Notes: generated by a model from the letters alone, not told the origin. A stretch of 64,000 nt of DNA from Rhizobium hidalgonense (GCF_002914525.1 NZ_LODW01000082.1:1-64000); one strand, 5' to 3'; positions 9,103-19,325 are shown, counted from the stretch's first letter. Program-made: numbers and translations.

Positions 9103-9876
9103 TTACTTCGAAACGTCCTGGCCGAAATACTTGTCGGCGATCTTCTTGTAAGTACCGTCGGCCTTGATGTCGGCAAGCGCCTTATTGATTTCGGCAAGAA
9201 GCTCCGGCTCGTTCTTGCGGATGATGATGCCGGAATAATCGGCATTTTCCTGCTCGGCGGCGATCTTCACCGGCGCGTCCGGCTTGTGCTTCTTGAAATC
9301 GAGGAAGGAGAGACTGTCGTTGATCGTCGCGTCGGCGCGCTTGGTCAGCACCAGCTGGATCGACTGGTCGAAACCGTCGGTGCCGACGAGCTCGGCGCCG
9401 GCTTCGGTTGCGATCTTGCCGAAGTTGCTGGTCAGCGACTGGGCGGATTTCTTGCCCTTGAGGTCGGCGAAAGTCTTGATGCTGTCGTCGCCGTCGCGGA
9501 CGATCAGTACGGCCTTGGAAGCGATATAGGGCTCGGAGAAATCGTATTTCTGCTTGCGGGCTTCGGTGATGCCAACCTGGTTGATGACGGTGTCGTAGCG
9601 CTTGGCGTCGAGGCCGGCGATCAGGCCATCCCACTTGCCCTCGACGAACTCGGCCTTGACGCCGAGTTTGGCGGCGATCGCTTCGCCGATCTCGACGTCG
9701 AATCCGACGAGCTTGCCGCTTTCGTCATGATAGGTGAAGGGCGCGTAGGTGCCTTCGGTGCCGATCTTGAAGACGCCGGCCGATTTGATGGTGGCGAGGT
9801 TTTCGCCGGCATGGGCCGGCAGGAGGGCTGCAGCCTGAATGAGGGCGGCGGCGGCGACGGTTTTCAACCAGTTCAT
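9103..9876 (-). CDS. amino-acid ABC transporter, periplasmic binding protein (cystine-type)
   Basis: A solute-binding protein of family 3 (SBP_bac_3). It has a Sec signal peptide (MNWLKTVAAAALIQAAALLP, cleaved near AHA-GEN), then the two-lobed ligand domain. Features include FKIGTEGTYAPFTYHD, LVGFDVEIGEAIAAKLG and DTVINQVGITEARKQKYDFS, the last very like the cystine-binding TcyA/FliY group. The start is ATG 9876; an ATG four codons upstream (9888) is possible but leaves the AAGG motif directly abutting the start. It is the first gene of a three-gene minus-strand operon. Confidence 0.88.
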   Translation of the reverse strand: MNWLKTVAAAALIQAAALLPAHAGENLATIKSAGVFKIGTEGTYAPFTYHDESGKLVGFDVEIGEAIAAKLGVKAEFVEGKWDGLIAGLDAKRYDTVINQVGITEARKQKYDFSEPYIASKAVLIVRDGDDSIKTFADLKGKKSAQSLTSNFGKIATEAGAELVGTDGFDQSIQLVLTKRADATINDSLSFLDFKKHKPDAPVKIAAEQENADYSGIIIRKNEPELLAEINKALADIKADGTYKKIADKYFGQDVSK

Positions 9877-10030
9877 AGTTTTATCCATCCTTGGGAGGTT
9901 GTGATCGGATGAGAGATAGTTCGCAGAAACCTAGGGCGCCGGAAGCGTAAAAAACTGCGAATAAAAGCGGCAACTGCAAATATTTTTCTCAAGCGGCCGG
10001 TTGAACCGGTAATGCCTTGGAAAATACGCA

Positions 10031-10899
10031 TCACACGGCGATAGGGCGACGCAACCTTTCGCTGACGATGATGATCAGCCCGGCGCCGAGGATCATGCAT
10101 GCGCCGGCGATGACGTTTAGCGTCGGGATATCGGCCCAGATCAGATAGCCGAGGAGGAAGGCCCAGACGAGCGAGGTATATTCGAATGGCGCAAGCACGG
10201 AGACGGGTGCACGGCGCATGCCTTCGAAGAGGGCGAACTGCGCCGAGCCGGCAACGACGCCGGTGGCGATGAGAAGTGCCAGCTGCGTCATGTCAGGGGT
10301 GCGCCAGGTATAGAGGACGGAACACCTGTCATAATAAGGAAGAAGACGTTGGAAACGGCGAGCTGGACGGTGGTCTTCTCATGCAGCGAGGTCTTGCGCA
10401 GCAGCACCATGGCGGAGGCCCAGAGGACGGCTGCCTGCAGCGCCAGATAGACCGGCCAGGAAATGGCAAGACCGATTGGGTTGCAAGCAATGAGCACCCC
10501 GACGAACCCGACGCCGACGGCGAGCCAGCGCGCAGGCGTGACCTCCTCCTTGAGGATGAGCCATGCAAGCAGGGTGCCGACGACGGGGGCGGCGTAATAA
10601 AGCGTGGTCACCTCGGCCAGCTGCAGGTGGCTTGCGGCGGAATAATAGGAAAGCCATGCTGAGAGAAGAAGGATGCTGCGGGCGATCATCGGCTTGATGA
10701 TCGGCGATGCCATCGTCTGGCGGACGAGCTTGCCGCGGCCAAAGGCGAGACAACCGAGCAGGATCGTCAGACTGCGGAAAAACAGGATCTGCCAGACCGG
10801 GATGCTTGAAGTCAGGATCTTGATCATCGCGTCATGGAAGGTGAACGCCATATAGGCGGCGCTCGTGAGCAGAATGCCCAGGCTGACGGAGTTTTTCAC
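10031..10899 (-). pseudogene. DMT-family (EamA) transporter split by a frameshift
   Basis: Two adjacent reading frames make up one EamA/RhaT-type ten-helix transporter. An N-terminal part (10288-10899, 203 aa, about seven helices, with the AEVTTLYYAAPVVGTLLAWLILKE core) loses frame after NVFFLIMTGV and ends at a TGA near 10288. The C-terminal part (10031-10291, 86 aa, APVSVLAPFEYTSLVWAFLLGYLIW...) follows in another frame. Reading back in the second frame gives an uninterrupted ...VLYTWRTPDMTQLALL, so one missing base near 10305-10315 explains the break; together the pieces reach the usual ~290 aa. The first stop overlaps the second ATG (ATGA), so coupled translation of two pieces is formally possible. 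A sequencing error cannot be excluded. Confidence 0.7.
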
Positions 10900-11112
10900 G
10901 GGAGATGCACCAGATGGCGGGTTGCCGGCGGGGAATCGAGAATATCCGATCGATATTCTCAGGCCACGAACCGGTCAATAGGCCATATTTCGATCTGGTG
11001 GCGGAGCTTTGTTTCATAACGTCAGAAAACGTGTGAACATGCATATTGCCTGCACGATCATCAGCGTTTATGCACGTTTTCCAATTATCTGAGGTGTCGA
11101 ACCGGTAAGAAC

Positions 11113-11889
11113 ATGCAGGATTTTTTGTTGCGGGAGCGCCAGGGTGTGATTTCGGAAAGGCTGCGGTTGAACGGCCGCGTGCTGGCGGCGGAACTCGCGC
11201 TCGAATTCGGCGTCTCCGAGGATACAGTGCGGCGCGACCTGCGTGAAATGGCAAAAGCGGGCCTTTGCGAGCGAGTTTATGGCGGCGCTTTGCCGGTTTC
11301 GCCGGCGCATGAAAGCTTGGCGCAGCGCATCGGTTTTGCCGCTGATCGCAAGCAGGCCTTAGCGCAGGCTGCGGCGAAGCAGATCGCTGCCGGTTCGTGC
11401 GTGTTTTTCGATGCCGGCAGCACCAACCTGGCAATTGCAAATGCATTGCCGGCCGAACTCGAACTGACGGCTGCAACGAATGCGCCGGCGATCGCCGTAG
11501 CGCTGATCGACAAGCCCGCCGTCAACGTCATCCTGATCGGTGGAATGGTGGATCGGCAGACCGGCGGCGCGCTCGGTGCCAAGGCATTGCGGGATATGGA
11601 GCAGATTTCGCCCGATCTCTGCATCCTCGGCGCTTGCGGCATCGATCTCGAGGCCGGCATTACGGTGTTCGGCTTCGAGGATGCGGAGTTCAAACGGTTT
11701 GCGGCATCGAGAAGCAAGAAGGTACTCGCGGCGGTAACCTCGGAGAAATTCAGCACCGCTGCTCCCCACAGCATCCTCCCGGTTGCGCATTGCGAGTGCC
11801 TCGTCGTCGAGCACAATGCCGATCCCGCAATTCTTGCGGGTTACCGCGAGCGTGGGTGCAGGACCGTCATCGCTGAAAAAACGAACTGA
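11113..11889 (+). CDS. DeoR-family transcriptional regulator
   Basis: A 258-aa sugar-metabolism-type repressor. The N-terminal DeoR winged helix (about 5-60, with RVLAAELALEFGVSEDTVRRDLREM) is followed by the C-terminal DeoR sensor domain (about 75-230, with FFDAGSTNLAIANAL and a ...GAKALRDM segment), which binds phosphorylated sugars in the family. It lies 63 bases upstream of an MFS transporter on the same strand, so the two may be co-transcribed and the transporter its target. The effector is unknown. Confidence 0.88.
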   Translation: MQDFLLRERQGVISERLRLNGRVLAAELALEFGVSEDTVRRDLREMAKAGLCERVYGGALPVSPAHESLAQRIGFAADRKQALAQAAAKQIAAGSCVFFDAGSTNLAIANALPAELELTAATNAPAIAVALIDKPAVNVILIGGMVDRQTGGALGAKALRDMEQISPDLCILGACGIDLEAGITVFGFEDAEFKRFAASRSKKVLAAVTSEKFSTAAPHSILPVAHCECLVVEHNADPAILAGYRERGCRTVIAEKTN

Positions 11890-11952
11890 GCCGCCACTTT
11901 AGAGTTAAGAAAAAACGGGCGCTCCCAAGCCCGAGAACGAGGAAAGACCGAA

Positions 11953-13146
11953 ATGGATAGCCATGTGAATGCGCCGCCGGCAGCTCGAAGCGGCTTCGTT
12001 ACCAGAAGCCGGGCGGCGGTTTCGCTGCTCTTTCTCATGAACGGTTTCGTCGTCGGCTGCTGGGCTCCGAAGATCCCGGATTTTGCTGAACGTCTGGCGC
12101 TCTCCAAGTTCGAGCTTGGGCTGATGATCCTCGTCTTCGGCGTCGGCTCGCTGGTGATGATGCCGATCGCGGGCGCCCAGATCGCCAAACACGGCTCGCG
12201 TATCGTCGTTCAGGTGTTGGCTGTCTGTGTGTTGCCCCTGCTCCTGGCCTTGACGCTGGCGCCGAACGTGATCACCGGGGCAATCTCGCTCTTCCTGTTC
12301 GGCGGTTTCATCGGCGCCATGGATGTGGCGATGAATGCCAATGCGGTGTCGGTCGAAAAATCCATGCGCCGCTCCATCATGTCGTCCTGCCACGCTTTCT
12401 GGAGCCTCGGCGGGTTGATCGGCTCGGGTCTCGGCGGCATCGTGATTTCCAAGCTCGGCATTCTCGGCCATGCCGAGCTGGCGACGGTGCTGGCGGCGAT
12501 CTTCCTTGCTCTGGCATGGCCGATGATCCTGGCCGATCCGCCGCATCCCGACACCAAGAAAGAAAAGACCAGGCTGCCGATGGTGCCGCTGCCGTGGCTG
12601 CTCGGATTGATGGCCTTGTTTTCCATGGTGCCGGAAGGCGCGGTGCTCGACTGGGGCGCGCTCTATCTTCGCCAGGAAATGGATGCGTCCGTGGCGCTGT
12701 CCGGTCTCGGTTTTGCAGCCTTTTCGGCGACGATGGCAATCATGCGTTTTGCCGGCGATCTGGTGCGCGATCGTCTGGGTGGCGTCAAGACGCTGCGGAT
12801 CTGCACGCTTTTTGCCATTGTCGGCATGCTGCTTGCAGGCTTGGCCCCCAATGCCGAGCTCGCCATTCTGGGCTTTGCTTTTTGCGGTATCGGCATTTCC
12901 AACATGGTGCCGATCGCTTTCTCGGCGGCGGGCAATATTCCCGGACTTAAGCCCGGCATCGGCATCTCGGTGGTCACCACCATGGGCTATTCCGGCATGC
13001 TGGTTGCGCCGTCCCTGATCGGCTTCGTCGCCGAGCATGTCGGCTTCGCGGCGGTCTTCATGGCGCTGCCGGTGCTGCTGTTGGTCGTTCTGCTGTTCTC
13101 CAAACTGGCCCATTATGCCGACGGAGTTTCCGGGGGCGGCCACTGA
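11953..13146 (+). CDS. MFS transporter, YbjJ-like
   Basis: A 397-aa major facilitator protein with twelve predicted hydrophobic helices. The central loop follows WPMILADPPHPDTKKEKTRLPM. The conserved N-terminal helix (FLMNGFVVGCWAPKIPDFAERL) and MDVAMNANAVSVEKSM in helix 4 resemble the YbjJ/fucose-permease-like branch. Substrate and direction are not readable. It is immediately downstream of the DeoR regulator, which hints at sugar or sugar-derivative transport. A RIME-like repeat follows the stop. Confidence 0.82.
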   Translation: MDSHVNAPPAARSGFVTRSRAAVSLLFLMNGFVVGCWAPKIPDFAERLALSKFELGLMILVFGVGSLVMMPIAGAQIAKHGSRIVVQVLAVCVLPLLLALTLAPNVITGAISLFLFGGFIGAMDVAMNANAVSVEKSMRRSIMSSCHAFWSLGGLIGSGLGGIVISKLGILGHAELATVLAAIFLALAWPMILADPPHPDTKKEKTRLPMVPLPWLLGLMALFSMVPEGAVLDWGALYLRQEMDASVALSGLGFAAFSATMAIMRFAGDLVRDRLGGVKTLRICTLFAIVGMLLAGLAPNAELAILGFAFCGIGISNMVPIAFSAAGNIPGLKPGIGISVVTTMGYSGMLVAPSLIGFVAEHVGFAAVFMALPVLLLVVLLFSKLAHYADGVSGGGH

Positions 13147-13221
13147 GGCGCCTCCCGACAAAAGTGATATCAGGAGCGGTTGACAAGGAAGCAGTCATGA
13201 TCCACCTGAAAGACACTGTTT

Positions 13222-13329
13222 CTAAAGCGCGTCGCAATCTTTCAGATTGGGTCCTCGCGCTTTAGGTCTTTGTTTGACGCATGTCGTTATCGCAAAACCG
13301 CTCACACACTTTTGCGCGACATGCTTTAG
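13222..13329 (+). repeat. RIME-like dispersed repeat, ~108 bp
   Basis: Two palindromic blocks run from AAAGCGCGTCGC to GCGCGACATGCTTTAG. The same sequence occurs in inverse orientation at 56252-56359, and a worn copy lies at 3070-3176. It lies between the MFS transporter and ispG and supplies in-frame codons upstream of ispG, which is why the longest ispG frame is misleading. Confidence 0.75.
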
Positions 13330-13346
13330 GGGTGCAAGAACTCTTC

Positions 13347-14597
13347 ATGTCTTCAGCCGCCGATTTTGATCCGAAACCGCGCCGCGCTTCCGTTGCCGTC
13401 GATGTCGGCGGCGTCATCGTCGGCGGCGGGGCGCCGGTCGTCGTGCAATCGATGACGAATACCGATACGGCCGATATCGATTCGACCGTCGCCCAGGTCG
13501 CGGCCCTCCACCGGGCGGGCTCGGAGCTAGTGCGCATCACCGTCGACCGCGATGAGAGTGCGGCCGCCGTGCCGAAGATCCGCGAGCGGCTGCTACGGCT
13601 CGGAATGGACGTGCCGCTAATCGGCGACTTTCATTATATCGGACACAAGCTGCTTGCCGATCATCCCGATTGTGCCGCAGCGCTGGCGAAATATCGCATC
13701 AACCCCGGCAATGTCGGCTTCAAGGACAAGAAGGACAAGCAGTTCGCCGAGATCATCGAGATGGCGATCCGCTATGACAAGCCGGTGCGCATCGGCGTCA
13801 ACTGGGGTTCGCTCGATCAGGATCTGCTGACGGCGCTGATGGACCAGAATGCCGCGGCCGGCTCGCCGCTTTCCGCCCGGCAGGTGACGCGCGAGGCGAT
13901 CGTGCAGTCGGCTCTGCTTTCGGCAGCCCTTGCTGAAGAGATCGGCCTGCCGCGCAACCGCATCATCCTGTCGGCCAAAGTCAGCCAAGTGCAGGACCTG
14001 ATCGCCGTCAATTCGATGCTCGCCGAGCGCTCCAATCATGCCTTGCACCTCGGTCTGACAGAGGCCGGCATGGGCACTAAGGGCATCGTCGCCTCGTCGG
14101 CGGCGATGGGCTTCGTGCTTCAGCACGGCATCGGCGATACGATCCGCGTGTCGCTGACACCGGAGCCGAACGGCGACCGCACGCGCGAAGTCCAGGTGGC
14201 GCAGGAAATCCTGCAGGTCATGGGCTTCCGCCAGTTCATCCCTGTCGTTGCCGCCTGTCCCGGCTGTGGGCGCACGACGTCGACAGTCTTCCAGGAACTG
14301 GCCCAGAACATCCAGAACGACATCCGCAAGAATATGCCGATCTGGCGCGAGAAATATCCCGGCGTCGAGGCGCTGAACGTCGCCGTGATGGGCTGCATCG
14401 TCAACGGACCAGGCGAAAGCAAACATGCCGATATCGGCATTTCGCTTCCCGGCACCGGCGAGACACCGGCAGCCCCTGTGTTCATCGACGGCAAGAAGGC
14501 GCTGACGCTGCGCGGCCCCAATATCGCCGCCGACTTCGAGGTGCTTGTCGTCGATTATATCGAGAAGCGTTTCAGCCAGCGGACGGCGGCGGAATGA
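13347..14597 (+). CDS. ispG: 4-hydroxy-3-methylbut-2-en-1-yl diphosphate synthase (IspG)
   Basis: This is the penultimate enzyme of the MEP isoprenoid pathway: it reduces and opens methylerythritol cyclodiphosphate to HMBPP with a [4Fe-4S] cluster. The TIM-barrel part starts near [13 protein letters not shown]. The cluster cysteines are in [10 protein letters not shown] and [16 protein letters not shown], both intact. I chose ATG 13347 (416 aa). The frame is open from 13281, but those extra residues come from the repeat. hisC begins 17 bases after the stop, suggesting co-transcription. Confidence 0.95.
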   Translation: MSSAADFDPKPRRASVAVDVGGVIVGGGAPVVVQSMTNTDTADIDSTVAQVAALHRAGSELVRITVDRDESAAAVPKIRERLLRLGMDVPLIGDFHYIGHKLLADHPDCAAALAKYRINPGNVGFKDKKDKQFAEIIEMAIRYDKPVRIGVNWGSLDQDLLTALMDQNAAAGSPLSARQVTREAIVQSALLSAALAEEIGLPRNRIILSAKVSQVQDLIAVNSMLAERSNHALHLGLTEAGMGTKGIVASSAAMGFVLQHGIGDTIRVSLTPEPNGDRTREVQVAQEILQVMGFRQFIPVVAACPGCGRTTSTVFQELAQNIQNDIRKNMPIWREKYPGVEALNVAVMGCIVNGPGESKHADIGISLPGTGETPAAPVFIDGKKALTLRGPNIAADFEVLVVDYIEKRFSQRTAAE

Positions 14598-14613
14598 AGG
14601 TCAGCGAATTCGA

Positions 14614-15675
14614 ATGAGCCGGTACTGGTCTGATATCGTCAGCAGGCTCCAGCCCTATGTCGCCGGGGAGCAACCGCGTATTCCCGGCCTGGTCAAGCTC
14701 AACACCAACGAGAACCCCTACGGGCCTTCGCCGAAGGCGCTGGAGGCGATCAGGCAAGCAGCGGACGATCGTCTGCGGCTCTATCCCGACCCGGCGGCGA
14801 CGGAATTGCGCGAGACGATCGCGGCTCGTCACGGTCTGACGGCGGGCGAAGTTTTTGTCGGCAACGGCTCGGACGAGGTCCTTGCCCATACTTTTCAGGC
14901 ACTGTTGAAACACGAGCGGCCGCTTCTCTATCCCGATGTCACCTATAGCTTCTATCCGACTTATAGCCTGCTATACGACATCGAGGCGATCGAGATTCCT
15001 GTCGATGACGGGTTCCAGATCCGGCTGGCGGATTACGACAGGCCATGCGGCGCCATCATCATCCCCAATCCGAACGCACCGACCGGCATCGGCCTGCCGC
15101 TCGCCGACATAGAGGCGCTTGTCGCCGCCCATCCGGGTGCGGTCGTGGTGATCGACGAGGCCTATGTCGATTTCGGCGGTGACAGCGCTGTCCCGCTTAT
15201 TCCCAAATATCCCAATCTGCTTGTCATTCAGACCCTGTCGAAATCCCGCTCCTTTGCGGGCCTACGCGTCGGTTTTGCGCTGGGCCAGCGGGACCTGATC
15301 GAGGCGCTGGTGCGCGTCAAGGACAGCTTCAATTCCTATCCGCTCGATCGCCTGGCGCAGGTCGCCGCGACGGCGGCGATCGAGGACGAAGCATGGTTCG
15401 AGACATGCCGGAAGAAGCTCATCGCCAGCCGGGACGGCCTGGTGCGAGAGCTCGAAGCGCTGGCTTTTCAAGTGCTGCCGTCCCAGGCGAATTTCGTGTT
15501 TGCAAGGCATGACAGCCGGTCGAGCGCAACACTTTTAGCGGCTCTCAGGAAGCGTGGCGTTCTCGTCCGCCAATTTGCCAAGCCGCGTATTTCGGATTTC
15601 CTGCGCATCAGCATCGGCACCGACGAGGAATGCGCCCGTCTGATTGCCGCTCTCAAAGAGATATTGGCAGCCTGA
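14614..15675 (+). CDS. hisC: histidinol-phosphate aminotransferase
   Basis: A PLP-dependent class I/II aminotransferase of histidine biosynthesis (imidazole-acetol phosphate plus glutamate to histidinol phosphate), 353 aa. Visible signatures are [12 protein letters not shown] near the N-terminus, the PNPNAPTG segment, DEAYVDFG, and the Schiff-base lysine in [19 protein letters not shown] 14614 gives the family N-terminus MSRYWSDIV; the frame is open into ispG but upstream starts are not credible. Rhizobia often carry several hisC-like genes, so a role in aromatic amino acids is possible. Confidence 0.9.
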   Translation: MSRYWSDIVSRLQPYVAGEQPRIPGLVKLNTNENPYGPSPKALEAIRQAADDRLRLYPDPAATELRETIAARHGLTAGEVFVGNGSDEVLAHTFQALLKHERPLLYPDVTYSFYPTYSLLYDIEAIEIPVDDGFQIRLADYDRPCGAIIIPNPNAPTGIGLPLADIEALVAAHPGAVVVIDEAYVDFGGDSAVPLIPKYPNLLVIQTLSKSRSFAGLRVGFALGQRDLIEALVRVKDSFNSYPLDRLAQVAATAAIEDEAWFETCRKKLIASRDGLVRELEALAFQVLPSQANFVFARHDSRSSATLLAALRKRGVLVRQFAKPRISDFLRISIGTDEECARLIAALKEILAA

Positions 15676-15684
15676 GCTGCCGGT

Positions 15685-16599
15685 TCAGCTCTTCCGGTCG
15701 GCGATGAACTGCGCTGCGGCGATGAGGGTTGAGGCGCGGGCGCGGTAGGGGGCAAGCAGAGCCTCGGCGTCGCGGACATGCCGGCGAAGCTCGCTCTCGG
15801 CCCATTCGATGCCGTGCAGGGCAACAAGCGTTCCCTTGCCGCGGGCCGCATCCTTGCCGGTTGCCTTGCCCATGGTCGCAGCATCCGAGGTCAGGTCCAG
15901 AATGTCGTCGGCGAGCTGGAAGGCAAGGCCGATTTTTTCGCCGAATGCGCGCAAGCGGCGGCGATCCTCCGGCGAGCCTGCCGAGATGATGGCGCCGGCT
16001 TCGCAGGCGAAGCGGATCAGTGCGCCGGTTTTCATCGCCTGCAGGCGGATGATGCCGGCCTCGTCGGGGGCCTGTCTTTCCGCCGCGAGATCGAGCGCCT
16101 GGCCGCCGGCCATGCCGCCGAGACCGGCAGCGCGGGCAAGAGCCAGCACCAGTGCCGCCTTGCTGGTGTCGGGAAGGGTGGTTTCCGGCGCGGCGACGAT
16201 GTCGAAGGCGTAGGTCAGCAGGCTGTCGCCTGCGAGGATCGCAGTGGCTTCATCGAATTTGATGTGGACCGTCGGTTTGCCGCGGCGCAGATCATCGTCG
16301 TCCATGGCCGGCAGATCGTCATGCACGAGCGAATAACAATGGACGCATTCGAGTGCTGCGCCGACGCGAAGGGCCGCCTCGGCGTCGCCGCCGAGAAGGG
16401 CAGCGCTTTCGACGACCAGGAACGGGCGCAGCCGCTTGCCGCCGTTCAGCACGGCATAGTGCATGGCGCTGCGCAAGGTTTCTGGCCTGCCAATTTCGTC
16501 GGAGAGGGGGTTCGGTAAAAGCAATGCGTCGAGCAGCGCCTCGATCTCGCGGGCGTTGTTCTTCAGCCTCGTCTCGAAAGTGTCCAGGTTCGCTTCCAT
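15685..16599 (-). CDS. ispA: farnesyl/geranyl diphosphate synthase (polyprenyl synthetase)
   Basis: A short-chain trans-isoprenyl diphosphate synthase, 304 aa. The first aspartate-rich motif is in HDDLPAMDDDDLRRGKPT and the second in LADDILD; GGKRLRPFLV is the substrate-binding lysine/arginine segment. It condenses IPP with DMAPP/GPP to give precursors for quinones, undecaprenyl carriers and hopanoids. ATG 16599 (MEANLDTFE) was chosen; the longer frame to 16734 has no family similarity. It is convergent with hisC (9 bases between stops). Confidence 0.9.
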   Translation of the reverse strand: MEANLDTFETRLKNNAREIEALLDALLLPNPLSDEIGRPETLRSAMHYAVLNGGKRLRPFLVVESAALLGGDAEAALRVGAALECVHCYSLVHDDLPAMDDDDLRRGKPTVHIKFDEATAILAGDSLLTYAFDIVAAPETTLPDTSKAALVLALARAAGLGGMAGGQALDLAAERQAPDEAGIIRLQAMKTGALIRFACEAGAIISAGSPEDRRRLRAFGEKIGLAFQLADDILDLTSDAATMGKATGKDAARGKGTLVALHGIEWAESELRRHVRDAEALLAPYRARASTLIAAAQFIADRKS

Positions 16600-16733
16600 G
16601 GGCGCTGTTTGGCATGAGCGCCCCCGGGCTTGCAACGGAATTGTCGATGGCGCAGCAAGATTTGCCGCGCACTCTGGCATAAGCGGCCCACAGGCGTTAT
16701 GAGAACGACAGGAGCGAAATCGGGCTGGGGACA

Positions 16734-17471
16734 TTGGATATAGCGCCAGAGATAGAGGACAGCGTCGACGCGCCGGCCCAGCGGCGATGGTTTGGAGACC
16801 AGCGCGTGTTGAAACGCATTGTCCTTGCCGTGCTGGCCCTGCTGATCCTTCCCTATGGTCTGATCTTCTTCTACCTGCTGCCCTTTATCCACCCGGTCTC
16901 GACGCTGATGCTGCGCGATCTCGTGCTGTTGCGCGGCTATGACCGCCGATGGGTGTCGCTCGATGACATTGCCCCGGTTCTGGTGCAATCGGTGATGATG
17001 TCCGAAGACGGGCAATATTGCTTCCACGGCGGCGTCGACTGGGCCGAGATGCGCATGCTGGTCGAGGATACGCTGAAAGGCCAGGCGACCCGCGGCGGCA
17101 GCACCATACCGATGCAGACGGCAAAGAACCTGTTTCTCTGGAACGGCCGCTCCTTCGTGCGCAAGGCGATGGAGCTTCCGCTTGCTGTTTCCACGGATTT
17201 CGTTCTGTCGAAGCGGCGGCTGATGGAAATCTATCTCAACATCGCCGAATGGGGTCCGGGCATCTACGGCATCGAGGCGGCGGCCCAGCATCATTTCAAG
17301 GTGCCGGCCTCGAGGCTGACGCGGCGCCAGGCATCGCTGCTCGCGGTCTCGCTGCCGAACCCGATCGATCGCAATGCCGGCAAACCGGGCCGCGGCCTTC
17401 GCCGGCTTGCCGGCGTCATCGAGCGGCGGGCACAGGGTTCCGGCGATTACATCAAATGCATCTATGACTGA
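16734..17471 (+). CDS. mtgA: monofunctional peptidoglycan transglycosylase MtgA
   Basis: A GT51 glycosyltransferase that polymerises lipid II glycan strands at the outer face of the inner membrane. It has one N-terminal membrane anchor (about residues 25-50), then catalytic motifs [17 protein letters not shown] (catalytic Glu), [17 protein letters not shown] and [15 protein letters not shown]. At 245 aa it is full length. The start appears to be TTG 16734; an in-frame ATG is lacking near the N-terminus. It is divergent from ispA. Confidence 0.92.
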   Translation: MDIAPEIEDSVDAPAQRRWFGDQRVLKRIVLAVLALLILPYGLIFFYLLPFIHPVSTLMLRDLVLLRGYDRRWVSLDDIAPVLVQSVMMSEDGQYCFHGGVDWAEMRMLVEDTLKGQATRGGSTIPMQTAKNLFLWNGRSFVRKAMELPLAVSTDFVLSKRRLMEIYLNIAEWGPGIYGIEAAAQHHFKVPASRLTRRQASLLAVSLPNPIDRNAGKPGRGLRRLAGVIERRAQGSGDYIKCIYD

Positions 17472-17566
17472 GATCAGAACTTGTCGTTGGTAGCCGCAAG
17501 CGTCATCTGACATTCTTGATTCTGCCATATGGGCGGTGCAGTCCAATCGGAGCCCCTCAGTCGCCC

Positions 17567-18289
17567 ATGACCGCTACGACGTTTTCTCCCGAGCTTCTTT
17601 TCTATTCGAAGACGCACAATCCGACCCCGCCCGCCCATCTCGGCAGCCGCTATCGCAAGGTCGGCGGCTTCCTGCCGGAAGCAGGCAATACCATCGTCTG
17701 CCATGTCGAGAAGGGATCGCGGACGCAGGCGGTGCTGATCGAGGCGCGGGAGACATATCTGGCAATGCCCGAAGCTCCGCAGTTCGTCTTCACGCCGATA
17801 ACAAGTCTTCACATGACGCTCTTCGAAGGTCTCATCGACACCCGACGCCGGTGGGATTGCTGGCCGGGCGATCTTCCGCTCGAGACGCCGATCGACGACA
17901 TCACCGAGCTGATGGCGGCGCGGCTCGAAGGGTTCTCGATGGCCGCCCCCTTCAAGGTCGCCGTCGTCGAAGCTCGCCCGTCGGGTCTGCTGCTCGATGG
18001 GGCGACGCAGAATGACCGGAGGGTCATGCGCGCCTGGCGCAACGCCTTTGCCGATCTCCTCGGCTATCGCCAGCCGAACCACGAGGATTACAGGTTCCAC
18101 ATGACCTTCGCCTATCCGGTCGAATGGCTTGAGGACGAAGCCCTGCCGCGCTGGCAGGCGATGCTCGATGACGTTGCCGAGGATATCCGCCGCAAGGCCC
18201 CTGTTTTCGAGCTGACGCCGCCGGCATTCTGCGTCTTCGAGGATATGAATCATTTCCACGAATTGCTGATTTTCGATTTCGACGCCTGA
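17567..18289 (+). CDS. 2H-phosphoesterase-like protein (DUF1868 type)
   Basis: A 240-aa protein resembling the 2H phosphoesterase / RNA-ligase-like fold. Two H-x-T motifs, SLHMTLFEG (about 85) and RFHMTFAYP (about 179), are spaced as in cyclic phosphodiesterases. Similarity to the DUF1868 family is from memory. No substrate is known to me; RNA 2',3'-cyclic phosphate or ADP-ribose-type cyclic phosphates are the usual family targets. ATG 17567 starts MTATTFSPELL. It is followed 13 bases later by a glutathione transferase, so the two are probably co-transcribed. Confidence 0.7.
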   Translation: MTATTFSPELLFYSKTHNPTPPAHLGSRYRKVGGFLPEAGNTIVCHVEKGSRTQAVLIEARETYLAMPEAPQFVFTPITSLHMTLFEGLIDTRRRWDCWPGDLPLETPIDDITELMAARLEGFSMAAPFKVAVVEARPSGLLLDGATQNDRRVMRAWRNAFADLLGYRQPNHEDYRFHMTFAYPVEWLEDEALPRWQAMLDDVAEDIRRKAPVFELTPPAFCVFEDMNHFHELLIFDFDA

Positions 18290-18302
18290 AGGGGAGAGAC
18301 CG

Positions 18303-18950
18303 ATGGACAGACCGACGCTCTATATCGCCAACAAGAACTATTCCTCCTGGTCGTTCCGGCCCTGGATGGCGCTGACGGGCCTGGGCATCGATTTCGAAGA
18401 GGTGTTGATCCCCTTCGACGACGCAGCCGGCAATCCGAATATCAAGGCCGTATCTCCGACCGGGCGAGTGCCGCTCCTGCAGCATGGCACATTGAAGATC
18501 TGGGAATCGCTGGCGATCATCGAATATGCCGCCGAGCTGTATCCCGACGCCGGCCTTCTGCCTGCTGATCGTGCCCAGCGGTCGCTTGCCCGCTCGGTTT
18601 CGATGGAAATGCTGTCGAGCTTCCGGGCTCTGCGCAGCGCCTGCCCGATGAATATGCGCCGGCCGAAGGCCAGGATCGCATTGCCGGATGGCGTCGATAC
18701 CGATGTCGGCCGCATCGAGACGATCTGGCGGGATCTGCTGCAGCAATCCGGCGGGCCGTTTCTCTTCGGCGCGTTCAGCGGGGCGGATGCGATGTTTGCG
18801 CCCGTCGTCAACCGGTTCGAGATCTATGACCTCGTCAATCGACGTGATACGCTCACCTACATGCAGACCATGAAGGCGCATCCGGCCTGGCGGAAATGGG
18901 AAGAGGCGGCGCGCGCCGAGCCCTGGATCGTGCCGGAAGACGAAGTCTGA
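18303..18950 (+). CDS. glutathione S-transferase family protein
   Basis: A 215-aa soluble GST. The N-terminal thioredoxin-like domain (1-80) has the putative catalytic serine in NYSSWSFRPW and the cis-Pro/glutathione motif GRVPLLQHG...IWESLAIIEY. The C-terminal helical domain follows. It conjugates or reduces electrophiles with glutathione; the substrate is unknown. GAGAG precedes the ATG. It is coupled to the 2H-phosphoesterase gene upstream. Confidence 0.9.
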   Translation: MDRPTLYIANKNYSSWSFRPWMALTGLGIDFEEVLIPFDDAAGNPNIKAVSPTGRVPLLQHGTLKIWESLAIIEYAAELYPDAGLLPADRAQRSLARSVSMEMLSSFRALRSACPMNMRRPKARIALPDGVDTDVGRIETIWRDLLQQSGGPFLFGAFSGADAMFAPVVNRFEIYDLVNRRDTLTYMQTMKAHPAWRKWEEAARAEPWIVPEDEV

Positions 18951-19106
18951 ACGGGAAATCATCGGCTTCTCAAAAAATATGCATGGGGACTGGTCAAGGC
19001 CGCCCCTTGCATGTATAAGCGCGCAAAATTTCCGAAATCGCGACATGTCCGTTTCGGCCGCCAGTCTGGCCGTGGGAATGTTTTGCCCGCAAGTGGAGTA
19101 AGAGAA

Positions 19107-19292
19107 ATGGCTGTACCGAAGAGAAAAACAAGCCCGTCCAAGCGCGGTATGCGCCGTTCGGCTGACGCGCTGAAGGCTCCGACCTATGTCGAAGACAAGA
19201 ACTCCGGCGAACTGCGCCGCCCGCATCATATCGACCTGAAGACCGGCATGTATCGCGGCCGCCAGGTTCTGACGCCGAAGGAAAGCGCATAA
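19107..19292 (+). CDS. rpmF: 50S ribosomal protein L32
   Basis: The 61-aa product, starting [18 protein letters not shown], is bacterial L32 of the cysteine-free type found in alphaproteobacteria. GGAG lies 9 bases before the ATG. It is a large-subunit ribosomal protein near the peptidyl-transferase region. The frame is open upstream to 19011, but the L32 N-terminus fixes the start. It is followed by a terminator. Confidence 0.97.
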
Positions 19293-19325
19293 TTTCCGAT
19301 TTCGGCTGGTCCGATCGAAGGTTTC

